Source: Flavobacteriaceae bacterium (lineage in GTDB: Bacteria > Bacteroidota > Bacteroidia > Flavobacteriales > Flavobacteriaceae). From it: DNA of 64,000 nt. The translations under genes and the position numbers were made by a program. Below, in pieces: positions 31,276 to 41,193 of the stretch (positions are counted from its first letter, which is position 1; the number at the start of each line of letters is the position of its first letter). The stretch covers positions 1 through 64,000 of the forward strand of contig CANBWX010000004.1 in assembly GCA_947373225.1 (NCBI GenBank), read 5' to 3'. The notes beneath the pieces are model-generated. The model ran no database searches and had not been told where the DNA came from. It saw only the letters and a program-made list of their open reading frames with translations.

Positions 31276-31301
31276 GGCACGCATAGCGTGCCTCTTTTTA
31301 T
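31276..31301 (+). terminator. Terminator-like hairpin in the rimP-nusA-infB leader
   Basis: GAGGCACGC and GCGTGCCTC form a perfect 9-bp GC-rich stem with an ATA loop, followed at once by TTTTTA. It sits between the predicted transcription start and the rimP ATG at 31307. It has all parts of an intrinsic terminator, so full expression of the operon would require read-through. Confidence 0.75.
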
Positions 31302-31306
31302 AAAAT

Positions 31307-31771
31307 ATGACATTTAAAGAGAAAATAAATACATTGTTAGAAGAAGCTCTTTTAGAAAAACCTTCCGTTTTTTTGATAGACTTAAAGATTACCGATGCTT
31401 TCAAAGTAATCGTGAATTTAGACGGAGATAATGGGGTGGCTTTGCAGGATTGTATTGACATTAGCCGTGCAATTGATGCTAATTTAGATAGAGAAGAGCA
31501 AGATTTTTCTTTAGAAGTAGCCTCAGTAGGAGTGGGGTCTCCATTAAAAATGGTAAGACAATACAAAAAAAACGTTGGAAGGACATTAATAGTGAAATTA
31601 GCAACCGAAACTATTGAAGCAGAATTAGTTGAAGCTAATGATAATTTTATAATTTTGTCATGGAAAGCAAGAGAGCCGAAAAAACTTGGAAAAGGAAAAG
31701 AAACGGTTCAAAAAAGACAAGAAATACCTTATACAGAAATAAAAGAAGCAATTGTTACAGTAACATTTTAA
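31307..31771 (+). CDS. rimP: Ribosome maturation factor RimP
   Basis: RimP assists late maturation of the 30S subunit. The protein has the family motif [18 protein letters not shown], then [21 protein letters not shown] (the SPG motif of the family appears as VGS here), and a C-terminal SH3-like domain with [12 protein letters not shown]. It is 154 aa, the usual length. It is the first gene of the classical rimP-nusA-infB operon, with 13 bases to nusA. Confidence 0.94.
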   Translation: MTFKEKINTLLEEALLEKPSVFLIDLKITDAFKVIVNLDGDNGVALQDCIDISRAIDANLDREEQDFSLEVASVGVGSPLKMVRQYKKNVGRTLIVKLATETIEAELVEANDNFIILSWKAREPKKLGKGKETVQKRQEIPYTEIKEAIVTVTF

Positions 31772-31784
31772 TTAATTAGTTGGC

Positions 31785-33038
31785 ATGGAAAATTTAGCAT
31801 TAATCGATTCATTTTCAGAGTTTAAAGACGATAAACTTATTGATCGTGTGACGCTTATGGCGATATTAGAAGATGTGTTTAGAAATGCATTGAAGAAAAA
31901 ATACGGTTCGGATGATAATTTCGATATTATTATAAATCCTGATAAAGGAGATATGGAAATTTGGCAAAGAAGAGTTATCGTTGCAGATGACGATTTGGAT
32001 TTAGATCATCTTGAAATTACTTTGACAGATGCAAGAAAAATCGAACCTGATTTTGAAATTGGTGAAGAAGTTTCTGAGGAAGTGAAATTAATTGATTTAG
32101 GAAGAAGAGCTATTTTGGCTTTGCGCCAAAACTTAATTTCTAAGATTCATGAACATGATAATACAAATCTTTACAAGCAATTTAAAGATTTAATTGGAGA
32201 TATTTATACTGCCGAAGTGCATCACGTACGTCCAAGAGTCGTTATTTTGATTGATGATGAAGGAAACGAAATCATTTTACCAAAAGAAAAACAAATACCA
32301 TCTGACTTTTTCCGTAAGGGAGATAATGTTCGTGGAATCATTGAAAGCGTTGAATTAAAAGGAAATAAGCCTCAAATAATTATGTCTAGAACTTCAGAAA
32401 AGTTCTTAGAAAAATTATTCGAACAGGAAATTCCAGAAGTTTTCGACGGATTGATTATTGTGAAAAATGTAGTGAGGATTCCAGGTGAAAAAGCAAAAGT
32501 AGCCGTAGATTCTTATGATGATAGAATTGATCCAGTTGGTGCTTGTGTAGGTATGAAAGGTTCTCGTATTCACGGTATTGTTCGTGAATTAGGAAACGAA
32601 AATATTGATGTTATCAATTACACTAGTAATATTCAATTGTATATTACAAGAGCATTAAGCCCTGCAAAAGTTTCTTCTATTAAGATAAATGAAGAAACAA
32701 AAAGAGCTGAAGTATTCTTGAAATTAGAAGAAGTTTCTAAAGCAATTGGTAGAGGTGGGCATAATATAAAATTAGCAGGTCAATTAACTGGTTATGAACT
32801 TGACGTAATTCGTGAAGGTGATGTTGCTGGTGCTGCTGCAGATGAAGATGATGTTGAATTAACTGAGTTTTCAGATGAAATTGAAGCTTGGGTTATAGAA
32901 GAGTTTGCGAAAATTGGGTTGGATACTGCAAAAAGTATTTTGAAACAAGATGTAAATGATTTAGTTAGAAGAACAGACCTAGAAGAGGAAACAATTCTAG
33001 ATGTAATGAGAATATTGAAGGAAGAGTTTGATAGCTAG
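31785..33038 (+). CDS. nusA: Transcription termination/antitermination factor NusA
   Basis: NusA binds RNA polymerase and modulates pausing, intrinsic termination and antitermination. Residues 1-130 are the N-terminal polymerase-binding domain, followed by S1 (about 135-200) and two KH domains (GACVGMKGSRIHGIVREL, then AIGRGGHNIKLAGQLTG). At 417 aa it has only a short helical part after the KH domains and lacks the two acidic repeats of E. coli NusA (495 aa), as usual outside Proteobacteria. It lies between rimP and infB. A 153-bp spacer with a dispersed repeat follows it. Confidence 0.96.
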   Translation: MENLALIDSFSEFKDDKLIDRVTLMAILEDVFRNALKKKYGSDDNFDIIINPDKGDMEIWQRRVIVADDDLDLDHLEITLTDARKIEPDFEIGEEVSEEVKLIDLGRRAILALRQNLISKIHEHDNTNLYKQFKDLIGDIYTAEVHHVRPRVVILIDDEGNEIILPKEKQIPSDFFRKGDNVRGIIESVELKGNKPQIIMSRTSEKFLEKLFEQEIPEVFDGLIIVKNVVRIPGEKAKVAVDSYDDRIDPVGACVGMKGSRIHGIVRELGNENIDVINYTSNIQLYITRALSPAKVSSIKINEETKRAEVFLKLEEVSKAIGRGGHNIKLAGQLTGYELDVIREGDVAGAAADEDDVELTEFSDEIEAWVIEEFAKIGLDTAKSILKQDVNDLVRRTDLEEETILDVMRILKEEFDS

Positions 33039-33079
33039 TCAGCTCTCTTTAAAAAAATAAATTTTTAAACCTTATTTTT

Positions 33080-33113
33080 CTCTCCCAATGAGAGAGTTAG
33101 TGTGAGGTGAAAA
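33080..33113. repeat. Dispersed hairpin repeat (CTCTCC...GGTGAAAA type), copy 2
   Basis: CTCTCCCAATGAGAGAG is a small hairpin followed by GTGAGGTGAAAA. It resembles the element at 971-1018. It interrupts the nusA-infB operon but has no T run, so it should not terminate transcription efficiently. Confidence 0.45.
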
Positions 33114-33191
33114 ACAAAAAATCATACTTAAATTTGTCTTTTTTAGAGGCAATTTAGGATGAGAAAAATAAGGTAATATTAAAAAGGTTTT

Positions 33192-36053
33192 ATGTCTGAA
33201 GAGAAAATTATTAGAATAAACAAAGTTTTAAGGGAATTGAATATTTCTTTAGAAAGAGCTGTGGATTATCTAAAAGATAAGGGTATTGTTGTAGAATCAA
33301 ATCCCAACACAAAAATTTCTGATGACGTTTACAATGTTCTGTGCGGTCAGTTTGCGGGAGATAAAGGGAATAAAGAAGCTTCAAAAGAAGTAGGAGAAGA
33401 GAAAAGAAAAGAGAAAGAAGCTTTGCGCGTTGAGCGTGAAAAAGAAATCGACGACAAACGTAAACATGACGAAGAACGTTTAAGAAGTCAAGAAGTTATC
33501 AAAGCGAGAGCTGTTGTAACTGGACCTGTTCATGTTGGAAATATTGATCTTAACCCTAAAAAAGCAGCTGTAGTTTTACCTCCTCCAGTTGTAGAAGTTA
33601 AGGAAACTCCAGTTGTAAAATTTCAACAAGAGAAACCTCTTCCAAAAGAACCATTAGTTGAAAAACCTGTTTCTGACAAAAAAGAAGTAAAACCTGTTGT
33701 CGAAACAAAGGTAGAGGTTGTTCACGCGCCAAAGGCTTCTACTCAAAAAGTAGTGGAAACACCTGCTGCGCCTGCTGTACCTGTTGAGGAATCGATAACA
33801 ACAAAATACACAAAATTATCTGGAGCTACATTGACAGGTCAAACTATCGATTTATCTCAATTTAATAAGCCTAAAAAGAAAAAAGAAGAGCCTAAAATTA
33901 CGCCAAACAAACCCGGAACACCAGGTGCTCCCGGAAGTGCAGCTAATAATGCGAATAAAAATAAACGCAAAAGAATTGCTCCAAAACCAGGTGCTCCTAG
34001 ACCACCTGCTGTTCCTGGAGTTCCTGGCGCGCCAAATCCTAACAAAATTACACCAAACACTGGAGGTGGAGGTTTTAATGCCAACAGAAGTGCTAGACCT
34101 GGTTTCGTAAAAGGAGCAAGACCTGCAATTGTTGCCAAAGTTGAGCCTACTGAGGAAGAAGTTAAAAATCAAATTAGAGAGACTTTAGAGAAACTACAAG
34201 GTAAAGGTGGTAAATCGAAAGCGGCTAAATATAGAAGAGACAAAAGAGATACGCACCGTCAAAAATCAGATGACGAGCAAAGAGCCCTTGATGAAGGAAG
34301 TAAAACTATAAAAGTTACTGAATTTGTTACCGTTGGTGAAATCGCTATCATGATGGATGTGCCAATTACTAAAGTTATTGGAACTTGTATGTCACTTGGT
34401 ATTATGGTTACCATGAATCAACGTCTTGATGCAGAAACATTGACAATTGTTGCCGATGAATTTGGTTATGAAGTTGAATTTATCACGGTAGATATTGAAG
34501 AAGCTATTCAAGTTGTACCAGATAAAGAAGAAGATCTTGTTTTTAGAGCTCCAATCGTAACCGTAATGGGTCACGTCGATCATGGAAAAACCTCTTTACT
34601 GGATTATATTCGTAAAGAAAATGTTATTGCTGGTGAATCTGGAGGAATAACACAGCATATTGGTGCTTACGGAGTGACTTTAGACAATGGTCAAAAAATT
34701 GCTTTCTTAGATACACCGGGTCACGAAGCGTTTACCGCGATGCGTGCTCGTGGTGCTCAAGTAACGGATATTGCAATTATTGTAATAGCTGCCGATGATG
34801 ATATCATGCCACAAACAAAAGAAGCAATCTCTCACGCTCAAGCAGCTGCAGTTCCAATTATATTTGCTATCAATAAAATTGATAAGCCAAATGCAAATGT
34901 GGAGAAAATCAAAGAGAAATTAGCTGGTATGAATTTACTTGTTGAAGACTGGGGTGGAAAAATTCAATCTCATGATATTTCTGCAAAAGTTGGAACAGGA
35001 GTAAAAGAATTATTAGAAAAAGTATTATTAGAAGCAGAACTTCTTGATCTAAAATCGAATCCAAATAAAGCGGCACAAGGAACAGTTGTTGAAGCATTTT
35101 TGGATAAAGGAAAAGGATATGTTTCAACTATATTAGTTCAACACGGAACCCTTAGAGTTGGGGATTACATGTTGGCTGGAAAACACCATGGTAAAATTAA
35201 AGCCATGCATGATGAAAGAGGGAATGTTGTAACTGTTGCCGGACCTTCAACTCCAGTATCTGTTTTAGGATTAGATGGAGCTGCAACTGCGGGTGATAAG
35301 TTCAATGTTTTTGAAGATGAAAAAGAAGCTAAACAAATTGCAGCTAAACGTTCTCAATTAATGCGTGAACAATCCGTTCGTACACAACGTCATATTACGT
35401 TAGATGAGATTGGACGTAGAATTGCATTGGGTCAATTTAAAGAATTGAACATTATCCTTAAAGGGGATGTGGATGGTTCTGTTGAAGCCTTGTCTGATTC
35501 GTTCTCTAAATTATCTACCGAAGAAATTCAAATCAATATTATCCATAAAGGTGTTGGAGCAATTACTGAAACTGACGTAATGTTAGCTTCTGCTTCGGAT
35601 GCAATTATAATAGGATTTAATGTTCGTCCTGCTGGAAATGCTAGACAATTAGCCGATAAAGAAGAAATTGATATCCGTTACTATTCTATCATTTACGCTG
35701 CTATTGACGACTTGAAAGATGCAATGGAAGGAATGCTTGCACCAGAAATGAAAGAAGAAATTCTGGGTACTGCCGAAATCAGAGAGATATTCAAAATCTC
35801 GAAAGTGGGTTCTATTGCAGGAAGTATGGTTATGGATGGTAAAATTGTTAAAAATGCCAAAATGAGAATCATTAGAGACGGCGTTGTTGTCTTTACCGGT
35901 GAACTGTTAGCGTTGAAACGATTTAAAGATGACGTAAGAGATGTCGCTAAAGGATATGATTGTGGTATTCAAATAAAAGGATACAATGACATTGAGGAAA
36001 GAGATATTATTGAATCGTACCATGAAGTAGCTATCAAAAAGAAACTGAAATAA
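33192..36053 (+). CDS. infB: Translation initiation factor IF-2
   Basis: IF-2 is the GTPase that brings fMet-tRNA to the 30S subunit. The G domain shows [20 protein letters not shown] and INKIDKP. N-terminal IF2_N helices begin at residue 1 ([20 protein letters not shown]). Residues about 60-330 are a low-complexity linker rich in Lys, Pro, Val and Glu, with a Pro/Gly/Ala-rich stretch near 240-300. The total is 953 aa, longer than E. coli IF-2 (890). It ends the rimP-nusA-infB operon and is followed by a terminator. Confidence 0.97.
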   Translation: MSEEKIIRINKVLRELNISLERAVDYLKDKGIVVESNPNTKISDDVYNVLCGQFAGDKGNKEASKEVGEEKRKEKEALRVEREKEIDDKRKHDEERLRSQEVIKARAVVTGPVHVGNIDLNPKKAAVVLPPPVVEVKETPVVKFQQEKPLPKEPLVEKPVSDKKEVKPVVETKVEVVHAPKASTQKVVETPAAPAVPVEESITTKYTKLSGATLTGQTIDLSQFNKPKKKKEEPKITPNKPGTPGAPGSAANNANKNKRKRIAPKPGAPRPPAVPGVPGAPNPNKITPNTGGGGFNANRSARPGFVKGARPAIVAKVEPTEEEVKNQIRETLEKLQGKGGKSKAAKYRRDKRDTHRQKSDDEQRALDEGSKTIKVTEFVTVGEIAIMMDVPITKVIGTCMSLGIMVTMNQRLDAETLTIVADEFGYEVEFITVDIEEAIQVVPDKEEDLVFRAPIVTVMGHVDHGKTSLLDYIRKENVIAGESGGITQHIGAYGVTLDNGQKIAFLDTPGHEAFTAMRARGAQVTDIAIIVIAADDDIMPQTKEAISHAQAAAVPIIFAINKIDKPNANVEKIKEKLAGMNLLVEDWGGKIQSHDISAKVGTGVKELLEKVLLEAELLDLKSNPNKAAQGTVVEAFLDKGKGYVSTILVQHGTLRVGDYMLAGKHHGKIKAMHDERGNVVTVAGPSTPVSVLGLDGAATAGDKFNVFEDEKEAKQIAAKRSQLMREQSVRTQRHITLDEIGRRIALGQFKELNIILKGDVDGSVEALSDSFSKLSTEEIQINIIHKGVGAITETDVMLASASDAIIIGFNVRPAGNARQLADKEEIDIRYYSIIYAAIDDLKDAMEGMLAPEMKEEILGTAEIREIFKISKVGSIAGSMVMDGKIVKNAKMRIIRDGVVVFTGELLALKRFKDDVRDVAKGYDCGIQIKGYNDIEERDIIESYHEVAIKKKLK

Positions 36054-36077
36054 GATTTCAATAGTTATGAAATAATT

Positions 36078-36109
36078 GAGGCTATCCGAAAGGAGCAGCC
36101 TCTTTTTTT
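36078..36109 (+). terminator. Terminator after infB
   Basis: GAGGCT and AGCCTC form a 6-bp stem with a 13-base loop, followed by seven T. It lies 25 bases after the infB stop. The convergent Kelch gene ends just beyond it. Confidence 0.8.
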
Positions 36110-36118
36110 ATAGAAGTT

Positions 36119-37468
36119 TTATAAAAATTTAGTCCTGTTTGGTTTTGTATCATTAAATTCATTGATGTCAATGCTGAAAAAACCCGACGAAGGATATGTA
36201 GAATAATAGTTTTCGATATAGCCTCCAAGTAAATACAATTTGTTATCAGAAAAAAATAGTTTAGAGGCTTTCATTGGTAAATTGATTAGGTATTCCTTTA
36301 GTTCTTTTTGGTTTATATCGTAAGTGTACATTTTTCCGTTTTCAAATAAGTAAACCAAATCATCATTAACAGCAATTGCGGGACTACTTAATCCGCTAAA
36401 TAAGTTGCCTTCGGTTTTCCATTTTTCGTTGAATATATCAAAACTTTCTATGGTTGAAATCGGTTTTCCATTAAAACCACCAAATAAGTAGATTTTATTT
36501 TTAATCAAAATTCCATTGGTTTCTTTAGCTGTTGGCATAGCTGCTAATTCATACCAATAGCCCGAATTTATATTATAAGAATGGACTTTGTTTGAATATT
36601 GCTTTATTCCATCGTCACTCATTTTTACAGATCCACCCATAATAATTATGTTGTCATTGTATGTAAACGAAGCAGATCCAGCAGCTTGATGAGGATTAGT
36701 GTTGTCAATTGCAATGGTTTGGTTATTTATATCAAAGACTTCTATTTTATCATCCAGATATTCAAACACACCATTTACAGAAACTCTTTTTCCTCCCAAA
36801 ACGTAAATTTTATCGTTGTATTCATTTAGAGTATGATAGGCCCTTTTTCTGAATTTTAGTTTAGATATTTCCCATTGATCTGTTCTTATATCATAAATCA
36901 GGAGGTTGCCTTTATATGATTGACTTGAAAACTGAAAACGGAGTTCTTTAAGATAATCATCCATAGTAGGGTCTGCCTTTTCATATTGCACTTTTTTCCA
37001 AGCATCTGTTTTGAATGACGCATCACCGCCAATTACATAAATTTTATTGCTTTTTAAAACCGAACCAAAATTGAAAAGGGCATATTTTAAAGGAGCTAAT
37101 TTTGTAAAAGCAATTTTTGATTTCAATTGTTTATTTGGGGAAGATGTAATGACAACACCATTTAAGGCTTCAGTGTTCTCATCGAGAAAAACAAAAAAAT
37201 TATTTTTTTCTAATTCTGAAAAGCTTATCTTTTTTGTAGTATAACCAACATGAGAAAAGATCAGCGTATCACTTTCTTGCAGTTTTCTAGTAATTTTTAG
37301 GTAGAATTTTCCTTTTTCATCTGTTATTGTGTTTGCATAAAATTGCTTCATAGTTACATTAACCTCTTCAATGGGCAGATTGGTTGTTTTTTTAATTACA
37401 GTACCTCTAAGGTTTTGGGCAATTGAAAATATAGGAAAAAAGAATATAATTATAATTATTTTTTTCAA
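36119..37468 (-). CDS. Exported Kelch-repeat protein with N-terminal carboxypeptidase-regulatory domain
   Basis: A signal peptide (MKKIIIIIFFFPIFSIAQ) is followed by a CarboxypepD_reg-like beta-sandwich (LRGTVIKKTTNLPIEEVNV, KGKFYLKI, SHVGYTTKKI). From about residue 110 there are six Kelch-type blades (NDKIYVLGGKRV, NDNIIIMGGSV, KNKIYLFGGFNGK, DNKLYLLGGYIEN), which would form a beta-propeller. Such proteins sit at the cell surface or periplasm and often bind ligands or partners; the ligand is unknown. There is no visible type IX sorting domain at the C-terminus. Confidence 0.85.
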   Translation of the reverse strand: MKKIIIIIFFFPIFSIAQNLRGTVIKKTTNLPIEEVNVTMKQFYANTITDEKGKFYLKITRKLQESDTLIFSHVGYTTKKISFSELEKNNFFVFLDENTEALNGVVITSSPNKQLKSKIAFTKLAPLKYALFNFGSVLKSNKIYVIGGDASFKTDAWKKVQYEKADPTMDDYLKELRFQFSSQSYKGNLLIYDIRTDQWEISKLKFRKRAYHTLNEYNDKIYVLGGKRVSVNGVFEYLDDKIEVFDINNQTIAIDNTNPHQAAGSASFTYNDNIIIMGGSVKMSDDGIKQYSNKVHSYNINSGYWYELAAMPTAKETNGILIKNKIYLFGGFNGKPISTIESFDIFNEKWKTEGNLFSGLSSPAIAVNDDLVYLFENGKMYTYDINQKELKEYLINLPMKASKLFFSDNKLYLLGGYIENYYSTYPSSGFFSIDINEFNDTKPNRTKFL

Positions 37469-37700
37469 AATACATATTTATTTAGAAGATCTTAAAGGAT
37501 TAAAATTAATGCTATTTTTTATATAAAGCTGTTTAATTCGGCTAATTTTCTGTCAGAAGTTTGTTAAAATGAATCATTGCCATCCGAGAGTTATGAAAAT
37601 TTATTGGTAAATCATAAAAACCCTTATTGTTCGGATTTAGAGAAATTATCTCGTGACTGCTAACGTAGAATTACATTCTGTGCTGACAAACAAATTTATT
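37469..37700. other. Upstream region of the Kelch gene
   Basis: With the hairpin at 37701-37745 this forms a 293-bp spacer. It contains the 14-mer AACGTAGAATTACA (37662-37675), which occurs in the opposite orientation at 55661-55674 upstream of the large surface protein. No reading frame of note is present. Confidence 0.35.
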
Positions 37701-37745
37701 ATAAACAAAGAAAACAACCCAATTATAGTTGCTTTCTTTGTTTAT
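37701..37745 (-). terminator. Hairpin after the glucosidase gene
   Basis: ATAAACAAAGAAA (37701-37713) is perfectly complementary to TTTCTTTGTTTAT (37733-37745), a 13-bp stem with a 19-base loop. It lies 17 bases after the glucosidase stop on the minus strand. The stem is AT-rich, so termination strength is uncertain. Confidence 0.6.
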
Positions 37746-37761
37746 CAAAAAGATAAAAAAC

Positions 37762-40344
37762 TTATTTATTCAATTGATGGATTAATTCGGAGACTAAACC
37801 AGTCCAACCCGTTTGGTGGCTCGCGCCAACACCTCTTCCGTTATCACCATGAAAATATTCGTAAAACAATATCAAATCTTCAAAATGAGGATTGTTCGAG
37901 TAAATAGGATCTAAGCCATGAACAGGTCTTTGGTTGTTTTCGTCTTTCATAAAAATATGCACTAACTTTTCAGAAAGTTGATCGGCAACGTCTTTAAGGT
38001 TGAAATAATTTTTCGAACCTGTTGGGAAATCTGTTTTAATTCTATCCTTGTAAAACGAATCGTAAATCCTTAAAGAGTGAATTAACAAATAATTCATTGG
38101 CATCCAAATGGGACCGCGCCAGTTCGAGTTGCCACCAAAAAGATTAGTTTGAGATTCGGCGGGTTCATAATCTATTCCATACATTTGTCCATCAATTTCT
38201 ATTTGATAACCATTTTCATGAATTTTTGATAGGGCACGAATTCCAGCTTTCGATAAAAATTCGTTTTCATCCAATAAAGCATCCAAAAGACGTTCTAATC
38301 GATCTTTCGGAATGAGCGATAATAATAAATCATCCCCGTTTTCAAAATCCTGTATAACCTGATAATTGGAATTTTTCTCTTGATTTTCTTTATAACAAAT
38401 AAGTCTATTATAGAAATTGGGCAATTTCTGGATGGTTTCTTTTTCAATTTTCAATGCGGCGAAAATTGTGGTTAAACCTACCAAAGATCGAACTTTTAAA
38501 GGAATACAACGACCGTCATTCATGGAAAGTACATCATAAAAGAAACCTTCTTTTTCGTCCCAAATGCCTTCATAACCTTCTTTTATTTTATTTAAAGATT
38601 CGGATATCAGCATAAAATGCTCGAAAAACTTAGAAGCAACATCTTCATACGCGTCGTCTTCTTCGGCGATTATCAGACTTATTTCTAACATATTCAAACA
38701 ATACATCGCCATCCAAGCCGTTCCGTCAGCTTGTTCTAAAATTGATTCGCCGGGAATGGTGCTGCTTCGGTTGAAAATACCAATATTGTCTAATCCTAAA
38801 AAACCACCTTCAAAAATATTGTTTCCTTTTTGATCTTTTTGGTTCACCCACCAAGTGAAATTAATCATCAATTTATGAAATATTTTTTTTAAGAATTGAA
38901 TGTCACCAGTGCCGGTTTTCTCTTTTTCGGTTTTATACACTTTTAAGGAAGCCCATGCGTGAACAGGTGGATTTACATCATCAAAATTCCATTCGTAGGC
39001 AGGAATCTGACCATTTGGTCGCATAAACCGCTCTTTTAAAAATAGAATCAATTGTTCTTTGGCAAAATCAACATCGACAAGTGCTAAAGAAACACAGTGA
39101 AATGACAAATCCCAAGCTGCATACCACGGGTATTCCCATTTGTCCGGCATAGAAATTATATCCTCGTTGATTAAGGTTTGCCAATTACTATTGCGACCTT
39201 TTTTTCTGGTTTCTGGCGGAGAAGGTTGACCTTTGTCACCATTTAGCCAAAGCGTAACATCATAATTAAAGTATTGTTTAGACCATAACATTCCAGAAAT
39301 GGCTTGACGTTGTACCAAGGCTTCATCCTTATTTTTGCCTTTATAAATGTTTTGGTAGAAATCATCAGCTTCTTTTTTTCTGGCGGAGAATATTGAATCA
39401 AAATCAGCAGATAATGGGTTTTTTACAGGTTTTTTCGAAAGACGTAATTTCAGAACAATATTATTTTCTGCTTCAACTACGCATCGGTACATTGGAGCCA
39501 CTTTTGTACCGCTCGTTTTATCTTTCATTAAATCGAAATCATTTTCCAAGACCATTTTATGAAATAAATTTTTCACATATGGACTAGTGTTTTTGGTGTT
39601 AGATTCGTTTTCGGTAAATAAAACTCTTTCTGCTTGGTCAAAATACAGATAATAAAGACCCAATTCCGGGTGGTTAATTTCGATGTGATCTTCTTTTAGT
39701 TCTACTATTGGCTTGTTAGTCATTAAACCAAAATCCCATAAATTTCTGCACCATAATGTTGGTAATACCCAAATTGGAGCCTCAGTTTTAGCTCTGTTAT
39801 TTGCAGTTATTTGAATTAATAAATCTTCTTCTTCATTTTTGGCATATTCGGTGTAAATGTCAAAATAGTTATTATCATCAAATATATTTGTGTTCAATAA
39901 TTCATACTCCAACTCGTTTTTTGAACGATTTTTATTCGTTTCAATTAAATCTGAATAGGGAAATTTTTGCTGTGGATACTTATATAAATGTTTCATATAA
40001 GAATGTGTGGGAGTAGAATCAAGGTAATAATAGAGTTCTTTTACATCTTCACCATGGTTTCCTTCGGAATTGGTGAGTCCAAACAATCTCTCTTTTAATA
40101 TATCATCCTGACCGTTCCAAAACGAAGGTGCAAAACATAAACGTTGTTTATCATCACTAATACCTGCAATTCCGTCTTCGCCCCAACGATATACTTTGGA
40201 GCGTGCCTCTTCATGAGTAATGTAATTCCATGCGTCGCCATTTTCGCTATAATCTTCCCTAACAGTTCCCCATTGGCGTTCGCTTAAATAAGGTCCCCAT
40301 TTAAGCCATTTTTCTTTATTTTTTCCAAGTCTTTTGTCTTCCAT
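37762..40344 (-). CDS. GH63-like glucosidase (mannosylglycerate hydrolase/MGH1-like)
   Basis: The 860-aa protein has the (alpha/alpha)6-barrel features of glycoside hydrolase family 63 relatives: the N-terminal LSERQWGTVREDYSENGDAW, KWEYPWYAAWDLSFHCVSLA in the middle, and NWRGPIWMPMNYLLIHSLR near the C-terminus. No signal peptide is visible, so it should act in the cytoplasm on alpha-glucosides taken up or stored by the cell. It lies 36 bases downstream of an SDR dehydrogenase of the glucose-1-dehydrogenase type, and the two are likely co-transcribed. Confidence 0.87.
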   Translation of the reverse strand: MEDKRLGKNKEKWLKWGPYLSERQWGTVREDYSENGDAWNYITHEEARSKVYRWGEDGIAGISDDKQRLCFAPSFWNGQDDILKERLFGLTNSEGNHGEDVKELYYYLDSTPTHSYMKHLYKYPQQKFPYSDLIETNKNRSKNELEYELLNTNIFDDNNYFDIYTEYAKNEEEDLLIQITANNRAKTEAPIWVLPTLWCRNLWDFGLMTNKPIVELKEDHIEINHPELGLYYLYFDQAERVLFTENESNTKNTSPYVKNLFHKMVLENDFDLMKDKTSGTKVAPMYRCVVEAENNIVLKLRLSKKPVKNPLSADFDSIFSARKKEADDFYQNIYKGKNKDEALVQRQAISGMLWSKQYFNYDVTLWLNGDKGQPSPPETRKKGRNSNWQTLINEDIISMPDKWEYPWYAAWDLSFHCVSLALVDVDFAKEQLILFLKERFMRPNGQIPAYEWNFDDVNPPVHAWASLKVYKTEKEKTGTGDIQFLKKIFHKLMINFTWWVNQKDQKGNNIFEGGFLGLDNIGIFNRSSTIPGESILEQADGTAWMAMYCLNMLEISLIIAEEDDAYEDVASKFFEHFMLISESLNKIKEGYEGIWDEKEGFFYDVLSMNDGRCIPLKVRSLVGLTTIFAALKIEKETIQKLPNFYNRLICYKENQEKNSNYQVIQDFENGDDLLLSLIPKDRLERLLDALLDENEFLSKAGIRALSKIHENGYQIEIDGQMYGIDYEPAESQTNLFGGNSNWRGPIWMPMNYLLIHSLRIYDSFYKDRIKTDFPTGSKNYFNLKDVADQLSEKLVHIFMKDENNQRPVHGLDPIYSNNPHFEDLILFYEYFHGDNGRGVGASHQTGWTGLVSELIHQLNK

Positions 40345-40380
40345 GAAATTCCATTATAATAGTTGGATTTTTAATATAGA

Positions 40381-41193
40381 TTATCCGCCTGTTGCAAATT
40401 CTGGAAATAAAGTCATTCCGCCATCTACATATATGGTTGTTCCGTGGATATAATCGGCTTCTTCGGAAGCTAAAAATACAGCTACATCACCAATATCATC
40501 GGGTACTCCGACTCTTTTATAAGGAATTAATTTTAAAAGTTTGGCTTCGGCTTCGGGCGTATTCCATGCCGAAGTATTGATTGGAGTTTTTATTGCTCCT
40601 GGGCCAATGCTGTTTATTCTTATTTTTTGTGGTCCTAATTCTTGTGCCATTGTTTTCATCAATAACATAACTCCGCCCTTTGAAGCGGCGTAGTTTGCAT
40701 GACCTGCCCAGGGTATCATTTCGTGTACCGAACTCATGCAGATAATTTTACCAATTGCTTTCGAATACGGAACGGCACCTCTTCGTGTAAATTCTCTAAC
40801 TGCTTCTCGGCTGCACAAAAATTGTCCGGTGAGATTAACGTCTATTACTAATTGCCATTGTGCCAATGTCATGTCTGCAAATGGAGAATCTTTTTGTAAA
40901 CCGGCATTGTTTACTAATATATCTATGGTTCCAAATGTTTTGATAGCTTCTGCAAACATGGCTTGCACTTCATCTTCTTTACTTACGTCTGCTTTTAAAG
41001 CAATAACTTTACCATTTCCTAAAAGTTTTGCGCTTTCAACGGCCGCAAAAGCAGCTTCTTCATTCGAAACATAATTAATGATAATATTTGCTCCTTCTTT
41101 TGCCATGTTCATTGCTACAGCGTAGCCTATTCCTGAGTTTGCCCCTGTAATTAATGCAGTTTGACCTACTAATCGCATTTTTGATTCGTTCAT
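40381..41193 (-). CDS. SDR-family oxidoreductase, glucose 1-dehydrogenase type
   Basis: It is a classical short-chain dehydrogenase of about 271 aa. The NAD(P)-binding motif TGANSGIG, the NNAG motif, the catalytic serine in CMSSVHEM and the YxxxK motif NYAASKGG are all present. The C-terminal YIHGTTIYVDGGMTLFP is typical of the glucose 1-dehydrogenase subgroup. I prefer the ATG at 41193 (MNESKMRLVGQTAL), because the longer frame to 41259 adds an unlikely lysine-rich extension. With the following glucosidase it may form a module that frees glucose and oxidises it to gluconolactone; this is inference. Confidence 0.88.
   Translation of the reverse strand: MNESKMRLVGQTALITGANSGIGYAVAMNMAKEGANIIINYVSNEEAAFAAVESAKLLGNGKVIALKADVSKEDEVQAMFAEAIKTFGTIDILVNNAGLQKDSPFADMTLAQWQLVIDVNLTGQFLCSREAVREFTRRGAVPYSKAIGKIICMSSVHEMIPWAGHANYAASKGGVMLLMKTMAQELGPQKIRINSIGPGAIKTPINTSAWNTPEAEAKLLKLIPYKRVGVPDDIGDVAVFLASEEADYIHGTTIYVDGGMTLFPEFATGG

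Noticed and set aside
33852-34172. Open frames on the minus strand inside infB with collagen-like or aromatic composition
   Set aside because: They are antisense shadows of the Pro/Gly/Ala-rich linker of IF-2, with no homology signal or start context of their own.
37653-37907. Short plus-strand frame over the end of the glucosidase gene
   Set aside because: Two thirds of it overlaps the antisense of a clear gene, and it includes the terminator hairpin; no sign of coding selection.
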